Assembly: GCA_946885605.1 (NCBI GenBank)
Contig: CAMPGR010000143.1
Location: forward strand, 1 to 8,624
Direction: 5' to 3'
Source: an uncultured Pseudomonadota bacterium
GTDB lineage: Bacteria > Pseudomonadota > Gammaproteobacteria > Burkholderiales > SG8-41
DNA length: 8,624 nt
Shown here in pieces: positions 1 through 5,742 of the stretch. How positions within the stretch are numbered: position 1 is the first letter of the stretch; every line of letters begins with the position of its first letter. The notes under the pieces were generated by a model. That model was given only the letters and a program-made list of their open reading frames with translations. It was not told the origin of the DNA and ran no database searches. The position numbers and the translations under genes were made by a program.

Positions 1-39
1 GCTCAAGAGCACGCCGCGCCCCGAGATCCAGGCGCTCTC

Positions 40-67
40 TGGATCCCGGCGTACGCCGGGAAGACGA
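40..67. repeat. REP-like palindrome with CGGGAAGACG tail
   Basis: Positions 44-61 form a perfect 18-bp palindrome (TCCCGGCGTACGCCGGGA), followed by AGACGA. The core CGCCGGGAAGACG recurs at 4642-4654 in another intergenic gap, again after an inverted repeat of the same core, so this is a dispersed element rather than a chance palindrome. A weaker 7-bp inverted repeat, GATCCAG/CTGGATC, lies just to its left (25-31 and 39-45) and overlaps its edge. Positions 1-40 hold no gene that can be recognised. One forward frame is open from the left edge to a TAG at 69-71 but runs through the repeat, so it is not called as an upstream gene end. Confidence 0.6.
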
Positions 68-74
68 GTAGCTA

Positions 75-110
75 CGGGGACAGACCCCGCGCTCGGGGTC
101 TGTCCCCTTT
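75..110. repeat. GGGGACAGACC-family hairpin (possible terminator)
   Basis: GGGGACAGACCCCG (76-89) pairs perfectly with CGGGGTCTGTCCCC (94-107), giving a 14-bp stem with a 4-nt loop, followed by TTTGTT on the plus strand. The shape suits an intrinsic terminator for a gene left of the window, although the T-run is short. The arm is shared with repeats at 1335-1357, 5684-5733 and 5753-5774, so it is also a member of a dispersed palindromic family. It ends only 20 nt before the MFS start codon, so it would sit in the leader of any transcript beginning further upstream. Confidence 0.6.
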
Positions 111-127
111 GTTATCATGCGGGCGCA

Positions 128-1378
128 ATGACGATAACGAGTGCAGCGACCGACGAAGAGTCGCAGAAGTTTCCCTATTGGCGTCGCAATCAGCAGATCC
201 TGCCGATCGCAAACCTGCTGTGCGGGCTCGGCTTCAGCCTGTCATGGCCGTTCGTGCCGCTGATGGTGCGCGGGCTCGGGGTGCAGGAGAACCTCGAGAC
301 GTGGGTCGGCTATATGCTGCTCGTGTTCTACCTCATCAGCTTCGCCTCCAACCCGGTGTGGGGCGCGATCGCGGATCACTACGGCCGCAAGCCGATGGTG
401 CTGCGCGCGATGCTCGGCATGGGGCTCGCGATGATGCTCGTGCCGTTCGCTCAGACGCCGATCTGGTTCGCGACGGTCTTCATGCTGATCGGCGTCTTCA
501 ACGGCTACACGCCTGCGGGCGTGGCGCTCATCGTCGCGAACACGCCGACCAAGCGCATCGGCAGAGCGGTGTCGTACGCGCAGACCGGCGGCATGGTGGG
601 ACAGGCGTTCGGCCCGGCGTTGGGTGCGATCCTCGCCGCGATGATCGACCGGCAGCACTGGCTCTTCTGGATCAGCGGCGGGTTCATGCTGAGCGGCGGG
701 CTTTTCGTCTTCTACTTCGTGCACGAAGTGAAGCAGGTGGCTTCGGGTCCGCTACGCCTGCAGTGGATCGGAGACCTGCGCGAGCTTCTCAGCGTGCCGA
801 GGATGGGACCGCTCTTCCTGCTGTCGTTCCTCTTTTCGGTGATGTGGTACGGCAGCGTGACGAACATCAGCGTCTTCGTGCTGCAACTGCTGGCGAGCGA
901 ATCGCCCGATCCAAGCGCCGAAGCGTTCTGGATCGGGGTGGCGGCCATGGCGATGGCGTTCTCGATGCTGGTCGCGCTGCCGATCTGGGGCCTCATGATG
1001 GATCGCATCGGCGCAAACAAGGTGCTGGTCTTCTCCGCCGCGGCGACGATCGTCACGCACCTGCCGTTGCTGATCTTGCAGACGCCGCTGCAGCTCGTGC
1101 TGGCGCGGATTGCGTTCGGACTCACTGCTGCAGCGATGCCGACGGCGATCTTTGCGCTGCTGCGCGTTCACGCCCCCAAGGGCATGGATGCGCGCGCCAT
1201 TTCCTATTCGACGGCGTTCCACTTCTTCGGAATGGGGCTCGCGCCGTTTATCGCGGGGCTGATCAGTCCAGCATTCGGGATGCGCGCTTATTTCGCACTG
1301 ACGATGGTCGCGATGATCGGCGGGCTCGCGCTGTGGCTTAGGGGACAGACCACTAAGACGGTATCCCCCTCACCCTAA
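128..1378 (+). CDS. MFS transporter, MdtG-like multidrug efflux type
   Basis: This 416-residue inner-membrane protein has about 12 hydrophobic segments and is the usual length for the DHA1 drug:H+ antiporter group of the major facilitator superfamily. Motif A is clear in the loop after TM2 (residues 79-88, GAIADHYGRK), with a weaker second-half copy at 288-298 (GLMMDRIGANK). A motif C-like stretch in TM5 (154-163, GGMVGQAFGP) is typical of exporters. The N-terminal half and the segment QTPLQLVLARIAFGL near residue 320 resemble E. coli MdtG, from memory and not from an alignment. The substrate cannot be deduced. The ATG at 128 is chosen because the protein then begins with a short polar tail before TM1; no convincing Shine-Dalgarno precedes it. 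A TATCAT at 113-118 could be a -10 box giving a nearly leaderless mRNA, but this is weak. The last 12-15 residues (LRGQTTKTVSPSP) are encoded by an intergenic repeat. The gene stands alone, facing a terminator. Confidence 0.9.
   Translation: MTITSAATDEESQKFPYWRRNQQILPIANLLCGLGFSLSWPFVPLMVRGLGVQENLETWVGYMLLVFYLISFASNPVWGAIADHYGRKPMVLRAMLGMGLAMMLVPFAQTPIWFATVFMLIGVFNGYTPAGVALIVANTPTKRIGRAVSYAQTGGMVGQAFGPALGAILAAMIDRQHWLFWISGGFMLSGGLFVFYFVHEVKQVASGPLRLQWIGDLRELLSVPRMGPLFLLSFLFSVMWYGSVTNISVFVLQLLASESPDPSAEAFWIGVAAMAMAFSMLVALPIWGLMMDRIGANKVLVFSAAATIVTHLPLLILQTPLQLVLARIAFGLTAAAMPTAIFALLRVHAPKGMDARAISYSTAFHFFGMGLAPFIAGLISPAFGMRAYFALTMVAMIGGLALWLRGQTTKTVSPSP
1335..1357 (+). repeat. GGGGACAGACC-family repeat, single arm inside MFS 3' end
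   Basis: GGCTTAGGGGACAGACCA followed by CTAAG matches the element at 5684-5706 at 22 of 23 positions (C versus A at 1353). Here only one arm is present; the downstream arm seen at 5711-5733 is missing and the sequence passes directly into the terminator hairpin. The copy lies within the coding frame of the MFS gene and specifies residues after TM12. Confidence 0.7.
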
Positions 1379-1436
1379 CCCTCTCCCCCAATATCCCCCA
1401 ATGCGGGGGTATGCGGGGGAGAGGGAATCGCTTTTT
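1379..1436. terminator. Bidirectional intrinsic terminator hairpin
   Basis: CCCTCTCCCCC (1379-1389) pairs with GGGGGAGAGGG (1415-1425). Inside it CCCCC (1395-1399) pairs with GGGGG (1405-1409) around a 5-nt loop, with a 5x5 internal bulge between the two helices. Plus-strand transcription continues into TTTTT (1432-1436). On the minus strand the hairpin lies 10 nt past the cupin-rubredoxin stop. It separates two convergent genes and probably serves both. Sequences of the CCCTCACCCTAACCCTCTCCC type are common in 3' intergenic regions of proteobacteria. Confidence 0.75.
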
Positions 1437-2367
1437 ATACCTCGGCCATTTCGAATTCGCCTTTGCCCGCACCGCAATCGGCGCACACCCACGTGTCGGG
1501 CACATCGGCCCAGAGCGTGCCGGCGGGGATGCCTTCGTCGGGCAGGCCCAGCGCTTCGTCGTAGGTGAAGCCGCACAGCACGCACTGCCACTTCTTGAAT
1601 CCCGCGGCGGGCGAGATTGACCGGCTTGCGTCCTGGATCGGCTCGGTGCGCGGGAAATTGAGGAGGAGCGCTTCGAGCCCATCCGGCCCGGCTTGAAGGC
1701 GGAACGCTTCCTCGTCCGGCGTGCTGTAAATCACCGTGAGCGCCTGGCGCGCGCGTTCGCCGTGCACCAGCGTCCCTTTCACCACGATGACGTATTGACC
1801 GGCGCCCTCGGCGGGAGAAGGCGCGGTCATCCTTGCACCGGGCGCCATCGTGATGGAACGCACGTAGAGGCCGCGTTCGTCCTTGATGTCGGGATTTTCC
1901 TGAACGGTCACGCCGGAAGTGCGCCCGGGAAACTGTGCCATGCAGGTCACCTGCCACGGCTTGCGATCGCGGACCTGCTGCAACTTGGGCAACGCGCCCG
2001 GCAATCGCTGCGCGCCCGGATCGAAGCGTGTGCGCAGCGTCATGAACGTCCATCCAACTTTCTCGTCGGCGTTCAGCGGGCCGTAGGGCGTGTAGGCGCG
2101 CGCGAAGTGAACGTAGTACGGCTCGACCTCATGGCGCCCCATCGTGCCTTTGCCCTGAACCAGTATCTGGAACTGGTCCACTTGGTGGAAGTGCGTGCAC
2201 GACTTGTCGCCCGGATCGTATTGCGCGAGAAAGGCGCTCGGCGCGTCCGGCGTGTCGGGCGTCGCTCTGAAGAACGGATAGTTCGTCGAGGCGGGACTGT
2301 CCGGTCCGCCAGGATTGCGGCGGATTTTGTCCGGGGTGATTTCGTCGTACGAGACTACGAGGGGCAT
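1435..2367 (-). CDS. Bicupin-rubredoxin fusion protein
   Basis: This 310-residue protein has three parts. Residues about 40-110 form a cupin: G53, then H59-F-H61 and Q65 where cupin motif 1 usually has Glu, then G72; the motif 2 region PYGPLN (94-99) has Asn where a metal-binding His is common. Residues about 150-240 look like a second cupin fold without an HxH motif. After a short linker, residues 257-310 are a full-length rubredoxin with C262-VL-C265 and C295-AD-C298 as Fe(Cys)4 ligands, plus the usual core residues W260, Y269 and W293. Rubredoxins are normally separate 50-55 residue electron carriers for alkane hydroxylases and similar enzymes. The fusion suggests, but does not show, one-electron delivery to or from a cupin active site. 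No signal peptide is seen, so it is probably cytoplasmic. The ATG at 2367 has a good GGAGGA 5 nt upstream. It lies 95 nt downstream of the Bug gene on the same strand and is probably co-transcribed. The rubredoxin call is very secure, the cupin call secure, and the activity unknown. Confidence 0.88.
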   Translation of the reverse strand: MPLVVSYDEITPDKIRRNPGGPDSPASTNYPFFRATPDTPDAPSAFLAQYDPGDKSCTHFHQVDQFQILVQGKGTMGRHEVEPYYVHFARAYTPYGPLNADEKVGWTFMTLRTRFDPGAQRLPGALPKLQQVRDRKPWQVTCMAQFPGRTSGVTVQENPDIKDERGLYVRSITMAPGARMTAPSPAEGAGQYVIVVKGTLVHGERARQALTVIYSTPDEEAFRLQAGPDGLEALLLNFPRTEPIQDASRSISPAAGFKKWQCVLCGFTYDEALGLPDEGIPAGTLWADVPDTWVCADCGAGKGEFEMAEV

Positions 2368-2370
2368 GTG

Positions 2371-2404
2371 TCCTCCGTGCGAATTTCAGCGTCATTCGCA
2401 CGGA
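2371..2404 (-). promoter_or_regulatory. Inverted repeat overlapping the SD of the cupin-rubredoxin gene
   Basis: On the minus strand TCCGTGCGAAT (2404-2394) and ATTCGCACGGA (2384-2374) are perfect 11-bp arms around a 9-nt loop. The second arm runs directly into the ribosome binding site GGAGGA (2376-2371), so the first half of that site lies in the stem. As RNA this would be a hairpin that partly masks the SD; as DNA it is a symmetric site suited to a dimeric regulator. Which of these, if either, operates cannot be decided from sequence. Confidence 0.6.
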
Positions 2405-2410
2405 ATCATA

Positions 2411-2449
2411 TCACCTGGCTTGGGGTCACCTGGCTTAGGGTCAGACCCC
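2411..2449. repeat. Tandem 15-bp repeat joined to a GGGTCAGACCC repeat variant
   Basis: TCACCTGGCTTGGGG (2411-2425) is followed at once by TCACCTGGCTTAGGG (2426-2440), identical but for one base. The second unit runs into TCAGACCCC, making GGGTC-A-GACCC palindromic (2438-2448). GGCTTAGGG is shared with the repeats at 1335 and 5684, so this is probably a diverged member of the same family. It sits between the Bug stop and the cupin-rubredoxin leader hairpin. Confidence 0.55.
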
Positions 2450-2462
2450 ATCCGCCAAGCGC

Positions 2463-3503
2463 TCACTCGATCTTGACGCCCGCCGCCTTCCACACCTTGG
2501 TGCGCGTGGCGATCTCTTCGCGGATCAGCTTGTCGAAAGCTTCCGGAGAAGCCCACTTCGCCGCCGCGCCCCGGCTCGCAATCGCTTTCTGCACATCGGG
2601 CATCTCGAGAATGCGCTTCAACTCGTTCGACCAGAGCTGGATGATCTTGCGCGGCGTCCCGGCCGGGGCGAGCACACCGTACCACCCTTCATACTCGAAA
2701 TTCGGTAGACCGGCCTCCGCGATGGTCGGCACGTCCGGCAGACCCGGCGCCCGCGTCTTCGTCGTCACCCCGAGCGGCAGCACGCGCCCACCAGTTATCA
2801 GCGGCGCGGACGCAAGCACCGGCGACATGAAGTAGTGCACGCGCCCGGCGATCGTGTCGGTCAGCGCTTCGGGCGAGCCGCGATACGGAACGTGCACCGC
2901 TTCGAGTCCGGCGGCGAGATTGAAGAGCGCCGCGCCGTAGTGCGTGCCGCTGCCGTGCCCGGTGGACGCGAAGTTGATTTGCCCGGGCTTGCTCTTCACC
3001 AGCGCGATCAGGTCCTTTACGTTTTTCGCGCCGAGACCGGGCCCCACCACGAGCACGAGCGGAGTGCTGGCGATCTGCGCGATACCCCTGAAGTCCTTCA
3101 CCGCGTCGAATGGAAGCTTTCCGGCGTAGAGCGCGGCGCTGCCCGCAAAATTGGAGCCGGTGGTGGTGAGCGTGTGCCCGTCGGGTGTTGCATCCGCGAC
3201 GAGCTTGAATGCGACGATGCCGCCGGCACTCGGGCGATTGTCCACGACCACCTGCTGGCCGAGTATGTCGCTCATCTTCGGGCCGACGATGCGTGCAATG
3301 ACGTCGGTCGCGCTGCCCGAAGTGAAGGGCACGACCATGCGTATCGGACGGTTGGGATAAGCGCCCTCCTGCGACGTGCTCTGCGGAGGTGCTGCTGTAG
3401 AGGTTGCTGCAATGCCGATCAGCAATGTCGCGACAAACGCGCGTTGGGCGCGCGCACGAACGCAGCATGACGCCATGCGGCTTGCGAAACAGGGCTTCGA
3501 CAT
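2463..3503 (-). CDS. Bug/TctC-family tripartite tricarboxylate transporter binding protein
   Basis: This 346-residue periplasmic protein has a Sec signal: a basic stretch (R16, R18, R21), a hydrophobic core (about 22-34) and likely cleavage near STA-AP (about residue 38). The mature part starts with the family hallmark YPNRPIRMVVPF (49-60), then the D67-xxAR pattern, GQQVVVDNRPSAGG (82-95) and PDGHTL. The C-terminal half has VPYRGSPEALTDTIAGRV and LPDVPTIAEAGLPNFEY. Bug proteins are Venus-flytrap receptors for carboxylates or their amides; the ligand here is unknown. No TctA/TctB membrane genes are in view, as is typical of the many orphan Bug genes in Burkholderiales. The ATG at 3503 is chosen over an in-frame start further upstream at 3569, because a strong GAGGAGGAGGA site precedes it and the signal peptide then starts properly. 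It heads a likely two-gene unit with the cupin-rubredoxin gene and is divergent from the nitronate monooxygenase-like gene. Confidence 0.93.
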   Translation of the reverse strand: MSKPCFASRMASCCVRARAQRAFVATLLIGIAATSTAAPPQSTSQEGAYPNRPIRMVVPFTSGSATDVIARIVGPKMSDILGQQVVVDNRPSAGGIVAFKLVADATPDGHTLTTTGSNFAGSAALYAGKLPFDAVKDFRGIAQIASTPLVLVVGPGLGAKNVKDLIALVKSKPGQINFASTGHGSGTHYGAALFNLAAGLEAVHVPYRGSPEALTDTIAGRVHYFMSPVLASAPLITGGRVLPLGVTTKTRAPGLPDVPTIAEAGLPNFEYEGWYGVLAPAGTPRKIIQLWSNELKRILEMPDVQKAIASRGAAAKWASPEAFDKLIREEIATRTKVWKAAGVKIE

Positions 3504-3506
3504 GAT

Positions 3507-3517
3507 TCCTCCTCCTC
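3507..3517 (-). promoter_or_regulatory. Strong ribosome binding site of the Bug gene
   Basis: The minus strand reads GAGGAGGAGGA (3517-3507), ending 3 nt before the ATG at 3503. It offers several overlapping registers for pairing with 16S rRNA and fixes the start of the binding-protein gene. Confidence 0.8.
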
Positions 3518-3591
3518 GAACGGGTGGTGCCGCCCAACAGAATCTTGCTTTTCCACTGCTTCTGCGCAAGACACTACTACAAAGGTGGGTG

Positions 3592-3600
3592 TGATATAAC
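3592..3600 (+). promoter_or_regulatory. Candidate extended -10 promoter for the nitronate monooxygenase-like gene
   Basis: TGATATAAC fits the extended -10 pattern TGnTATAAT with one mismatch in the hexamer. Initiation about 7 nt downstream would leave a leader of some 20 nt before the ATG at 3626. No good -35 hexamer is seen at the expected distance, which extended -10 promoters can tolerate. A partner promoter for the divergent Bug gene should lie in the same 122-bp gap; the best minus-strand pair seen (TTGCGC and AAGATT, 17 bp apart) is poor. Confidence 0.35.
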
Positions 3601-3625
3601 CCCCCCGGTAAGTCGCAAGCGAAAC

Positions 3626-4597
3626 ATGCCGCTACCCGCCCACATCCGCGATCGTCTGCGCATTCCCGTTTTCGGCGCGCCGATGTTTCTCGTTTCCGGG
3701 CCCGATCTCGTCATCGAGCAGTGCAAGGCGGGCGTGATCGGGGCCTTTCCGGCGCTCAATGCGCGTCCTCAGGAAGAACTCGACAGGTGGCTGACGCGCA
3801 TCGAGACGGAGCTTGCTCGCTTTCGCGACGAGCATCCCGGACGCAAAGTCCCGCCGTTTGCCGTGAACCTCATCATGAACAAGGCGAACAGGCGGCTCGA
3901 GGCCGACCTCGAAGTCGTGCTCGCGCACAAGGTCCCGATTGTCATCACGTCGCTCTCCGCACCGACTGCGCTCGTGCCGCGCGTGCACGCGTACGGCGGC
4001 GTCGTGTTCCACGATGTGATCAAGGTTCGGCACGCGGAGAAAGCGCTCGAAGCCGGCGTCGACGGGCTGATCGCGGTGTGCTCGGGTGCGGGCGGACATG
4101 CCGGGACGATCAACCCGTTCGCGCTGGTGAGCGAGCTGCGCCGCATCCACAGCGGCCCGCTGGTCCTTGCGGGCGCGATCACGAACGGCGCCGGCGTGCT
4201 CGCGGCCGAAGCGATGGGCTGCGATCTCGCATACATGGGCACGCGCTTCATCGCTACGAAGGAGTCGCTTGCGGTGGAGCGTTACAGGCAGATGATCGTC
4301 GAGTCCAGGTCGGGCGACATCGTCTACACGCCGCTCTTCTCCGGCGTGCACGGCAGCTATCTTGCGGGCAGCATCAGGAATGCGGGGCTCGATCCGGACA
4401 GCCTGCCCGCGATCGAATCGCCGGGTCTCTATCGCAGCCGCGACGAACGGCCGAAGACGTGGAAAGAAATCTGGGGCGCGGGGCAGGGCGTGGGCGACAT
4501 CGACGATGTTCCGAGCGTCGCCGAACTGGTCGATCGACTGGAAGCCGAGTATCTCGCTGCATACGCCAGGATTTTGGAGAACTGTCGGCATCGCTAG
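3626..4597 (+). CDS. Nitronate monooxygenase (2-nitropropane dioxygenase) family protein
   Basis: This 323-residue TIM-barrel FMN enzyme belongs to the NPD/NMO family, whose characterised members oxidise alkyl nitronates to carbonyl compounds and nitrite; the same fold also contains FabK-type enoyl-ACP reductases. Near the N-terminus RIPVFGAPMFLVSGPDLV matches the usual PIIQAPM-type strand. GAGGHAG (154-160) contains H158 at the position of the proposed catalytic His, although the common Glu before AGGH is Gly (G154). LAGAITNGAGVLAAEAMG and then YMGTRFIATKES form the phosphate-binding end of the barrel. The ATG at 3626 is chosen because the residues encoded upstream of it (from 3524) read through the divergent promoter region and have no family resemblance. 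No clear Shine-Dalgarno is present, so translation may be weak or rely on a short leader. The gene is followed by a 78-bp gap containing a repeat and then the Gfo/Idh/MocA gene on the same strand. The physiological substrate is unknown. Confidence 0.88.
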   Translation: MPLPAHIRDRLRIPVFGAPMFLVSGPDLVIEQCKAGVIGAFPALNARPQEELDRWLTRIETELARFRDEHPGRKVPPFAVNLIMNKANRRLEADLEVVLAHKVPIVITSLSAPTALVPRVHAYGGVVFHDVIKVRHAEKALEAGVDGLIAVCSGAGGHAGTINPFALVSELRRIHSGPLVLAGAITNGAGVLAAEAMGCDLAYMGTRFIATKESLAVERYRQMIVESRSGDIVYTPLFSGVHGSYLAGSIRNAGLDPDSLPAIESPGLYRSRDERPKTWKEIWGAGQGVGDIDDVPSVAELVDRLEAEYLAAYARILENCRHR

Positions 4598-4607
4598 CAG
4601 CGACATC

Positions 4608-4655
4608 GTCGGGAAGACGCAGGTTTCTGAGCTCCGGCGTGCGCCGGGAAGACGC
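4608..4655. repeat. CGGGAAGACGC direct repeat with inverted-repeat core
   Basis: CGGGAAGACGC occurs at 4610-4620 and again at 4645-4655, 35 bp apart. The second copy is preceded by CCGGCG-TG-CGCCGG (4634-4647), a near palindrome like the one at 44-61. The element occupies most of the gap between the nitronate monooxygenase-like and Gfo/Idh/MocA genes; any read-through transcript would carry this hairpin just before the next ribosome binding site. Confidence 0.55.
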
Positions 4656-4675
4656 TGTCACAAGGGAAAGCTGAG

Positions 4676-5680
4676 ATGAAAAAGAACGGTTGGGGTCTCA
4701 TTGGAACGGGAAGAATCGCGGAAGACCGTATCCTGCCCGCGATCACGGAGCACGCGGGGAACCGCCTTGTCGCGGTGGTGAGTCGCGATGCGGAGCGCGC
4801 CCGGCGCTTCGCCGAAAAGTTCGGCGCCGAGCATGCCTACACGAATTACGAGGACATGTTGCGCAATCCCGACGTCACGGTCGTCGCGATCCACACGCCG
4901 AACGCGCAGCATGCCGGGCAGGCGATCGCCGCCGCGCGCGCCGGCAAGCATGTGTTCTGCGACAAGCCGATGGCGACACACGTCGCCGACGCGGAGAGCA
5001 TGGTGCGCGAGTGCGAAAAATCCGGCGTGCAGCTCGGCATCAACTTCCACAATCGCTTCATGCCGTGCTACGCAGAGATCCGGCGCATCATTCAAAGCGG
5101 CGAGATCGGAGACGTCCATCTCGTGCAGATGGAAGCGAGTCCCGGCGCGCGCTCCGGCGGCCGGCTCGCCACGTGGCGCATCGACCCGGCGCTGGCGGGG
5201 CTTGGAACGACGTATAGTATCGGCGTGCACGTGTACGATATCCTGCGCTATCTGGTCGCGGCGGAGGTGGAAATGGTGTCTGCGCTCTTCGACAAGCCGC
5301 GCGGCGTCATGGAGGAGATGAACCTGTCGCTCTTCCGCTATTCGAACGGCGTTCTCGCCCAGTTGAGCGTCCACGAAAACTCCCCGTTGCCGCACAACGA
5401 CATCGTGGTCTACGGAGCCAGGGGCCGTATCACCGGGCGCGGCATCACGCGCAGCCGCGACGGCGGCGTGCTGACCGTGGAGACCACGGATGGACGCACG
5501 CGCAGCGCCGAATTCCCGGCGATCAACGCGCACGGGGCGTGCGTTACGGGGTTCAGCGATGCGCTGCTCGCGGGACGCGATTTCGTTCCGTCCGGCATCG
5601 ACGGATTGCGCAGCGTCCAGTTGACCGACGCGATGGCGCGCTCGGCGCACGACGGCGTGCACGTGCGGCTCGCCTATTGA
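4676..5680 (+). CDS. Gfo/Idh/MocA family oxidoreductase
   Basis: This 334-residue NAD(P)-dependent dehydrogenase-like protein has the usual family length. The N-terminal Rossmann fold starts with GLIGTGRIA (7-15, GxGxxA type). DKPMA (96-100) is the family EKP motif with the catalytic Lys K97. INFHNRF then opens the C-terminal alpha/beta domain. In the active-site stretch GLGTTYSIGVHVYD, H185 and D188 align with the conserved GxHxxD, but the position four residues before the His, usually the catalytic Asp, is Ser (S181). Family members oxidise or reduce sugars, cyclitols and related hydroxy compounds, and some are not dehydrogenases at all; the substrate here cannot be named. AAGGGAAAG (4662-4670) is a good Shine-Dalgarno for the ATG at 4676. 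It follows the nitronate monooxygenase-like gene by 78 bp and may be co-transcribed with it. A 23-bp inverted repeat begins 6 nt after its stop. Confidence 0.9.
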   Translation: MKKNGWGLIGTGRIAEDRILPAITEHAGNRLVAVVSRDAERARRFAEKFGAEHAYTNYEDMLRNPDVTVVAIHTPNAQHAGQAIAAARAGKHVFCDKPMATHVADAESMVRECEKSGVQLGINFHNRFMPCYAEIRRIIQSGEIGDVHLVQMEASPGARSGGRLATWRIDPALAGLGTTYSIGVHVYDILRYLVAAEVEMVSALFDKPRGVMEEMNLSLFRYSNGVLAQLSVHENSPLPHNDIVVYGARGRITGRGITRSRDGGVLTVETTDGRTRSAEFPAINAHGACVTGFSDALLAGRDFVPSGIDGLRSVQLTDAMARSAHDGVHVRLAY

Positions 5681-5683
5681 GCT

Positions 5684-5734
5684 GGCTTAGGGGACAGACC
5701 AATAAGCGACTCGCTTGGTGGTCTGTCCCCTAAA
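5684..5734. repeat. Full palindromic unit of the GGGGACAGACC family
   Basis: TTAGGGGACAGACCA (5687-5701) with AATAAGCGA-type continuation to 5709 pairs with 5711-5733. This is a 23-bp near-perfect inverted repeat with one G-T pair and one mismatch, around an almost absent loop. It begins just after the Gfo/Idh/MocA stop and could act as a transcript 3' end, although no T-run follows. The left part matches 1335-1357 at 22 of 23 positions. Confidence 0.75.
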
Positions 5735-5742
5735 GGGAAGTG

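Noticed and set aside
1..71. The 3' end of an upstream gene in a forward frame ending with TAG at 69-71
   Set aside because: The frame reads through a palindromic repeat and gives an Arg-rich tail without family features; too little sequence is available to support a gene.
1693..2835. A 380-codon plus-strand open frame across the cupin-rubredoxin and Bug genes
   Set aside because: It is antisense to two well-supported genes and their intergenic repeats, and has no recognisable domain.
3504..3569. Extended N-terminus of the Bug protein from an upstream in-frame start at 3569
   Set aside because: The extra 22 residues would precede a normal signal peptide, and a very strong ribosome binding site (3507-3517) lies directly before the ATG at 3503.
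3524..3625. Extended N-terminus of the nitronate monooxygenase-like protein from 3524
   Set aside because: The added residues show no family similarity, would overlap the divergent promoter region and the likely -10 at 3592-3600, and the family normally starts close to the MPLP residues encoded at 3626.
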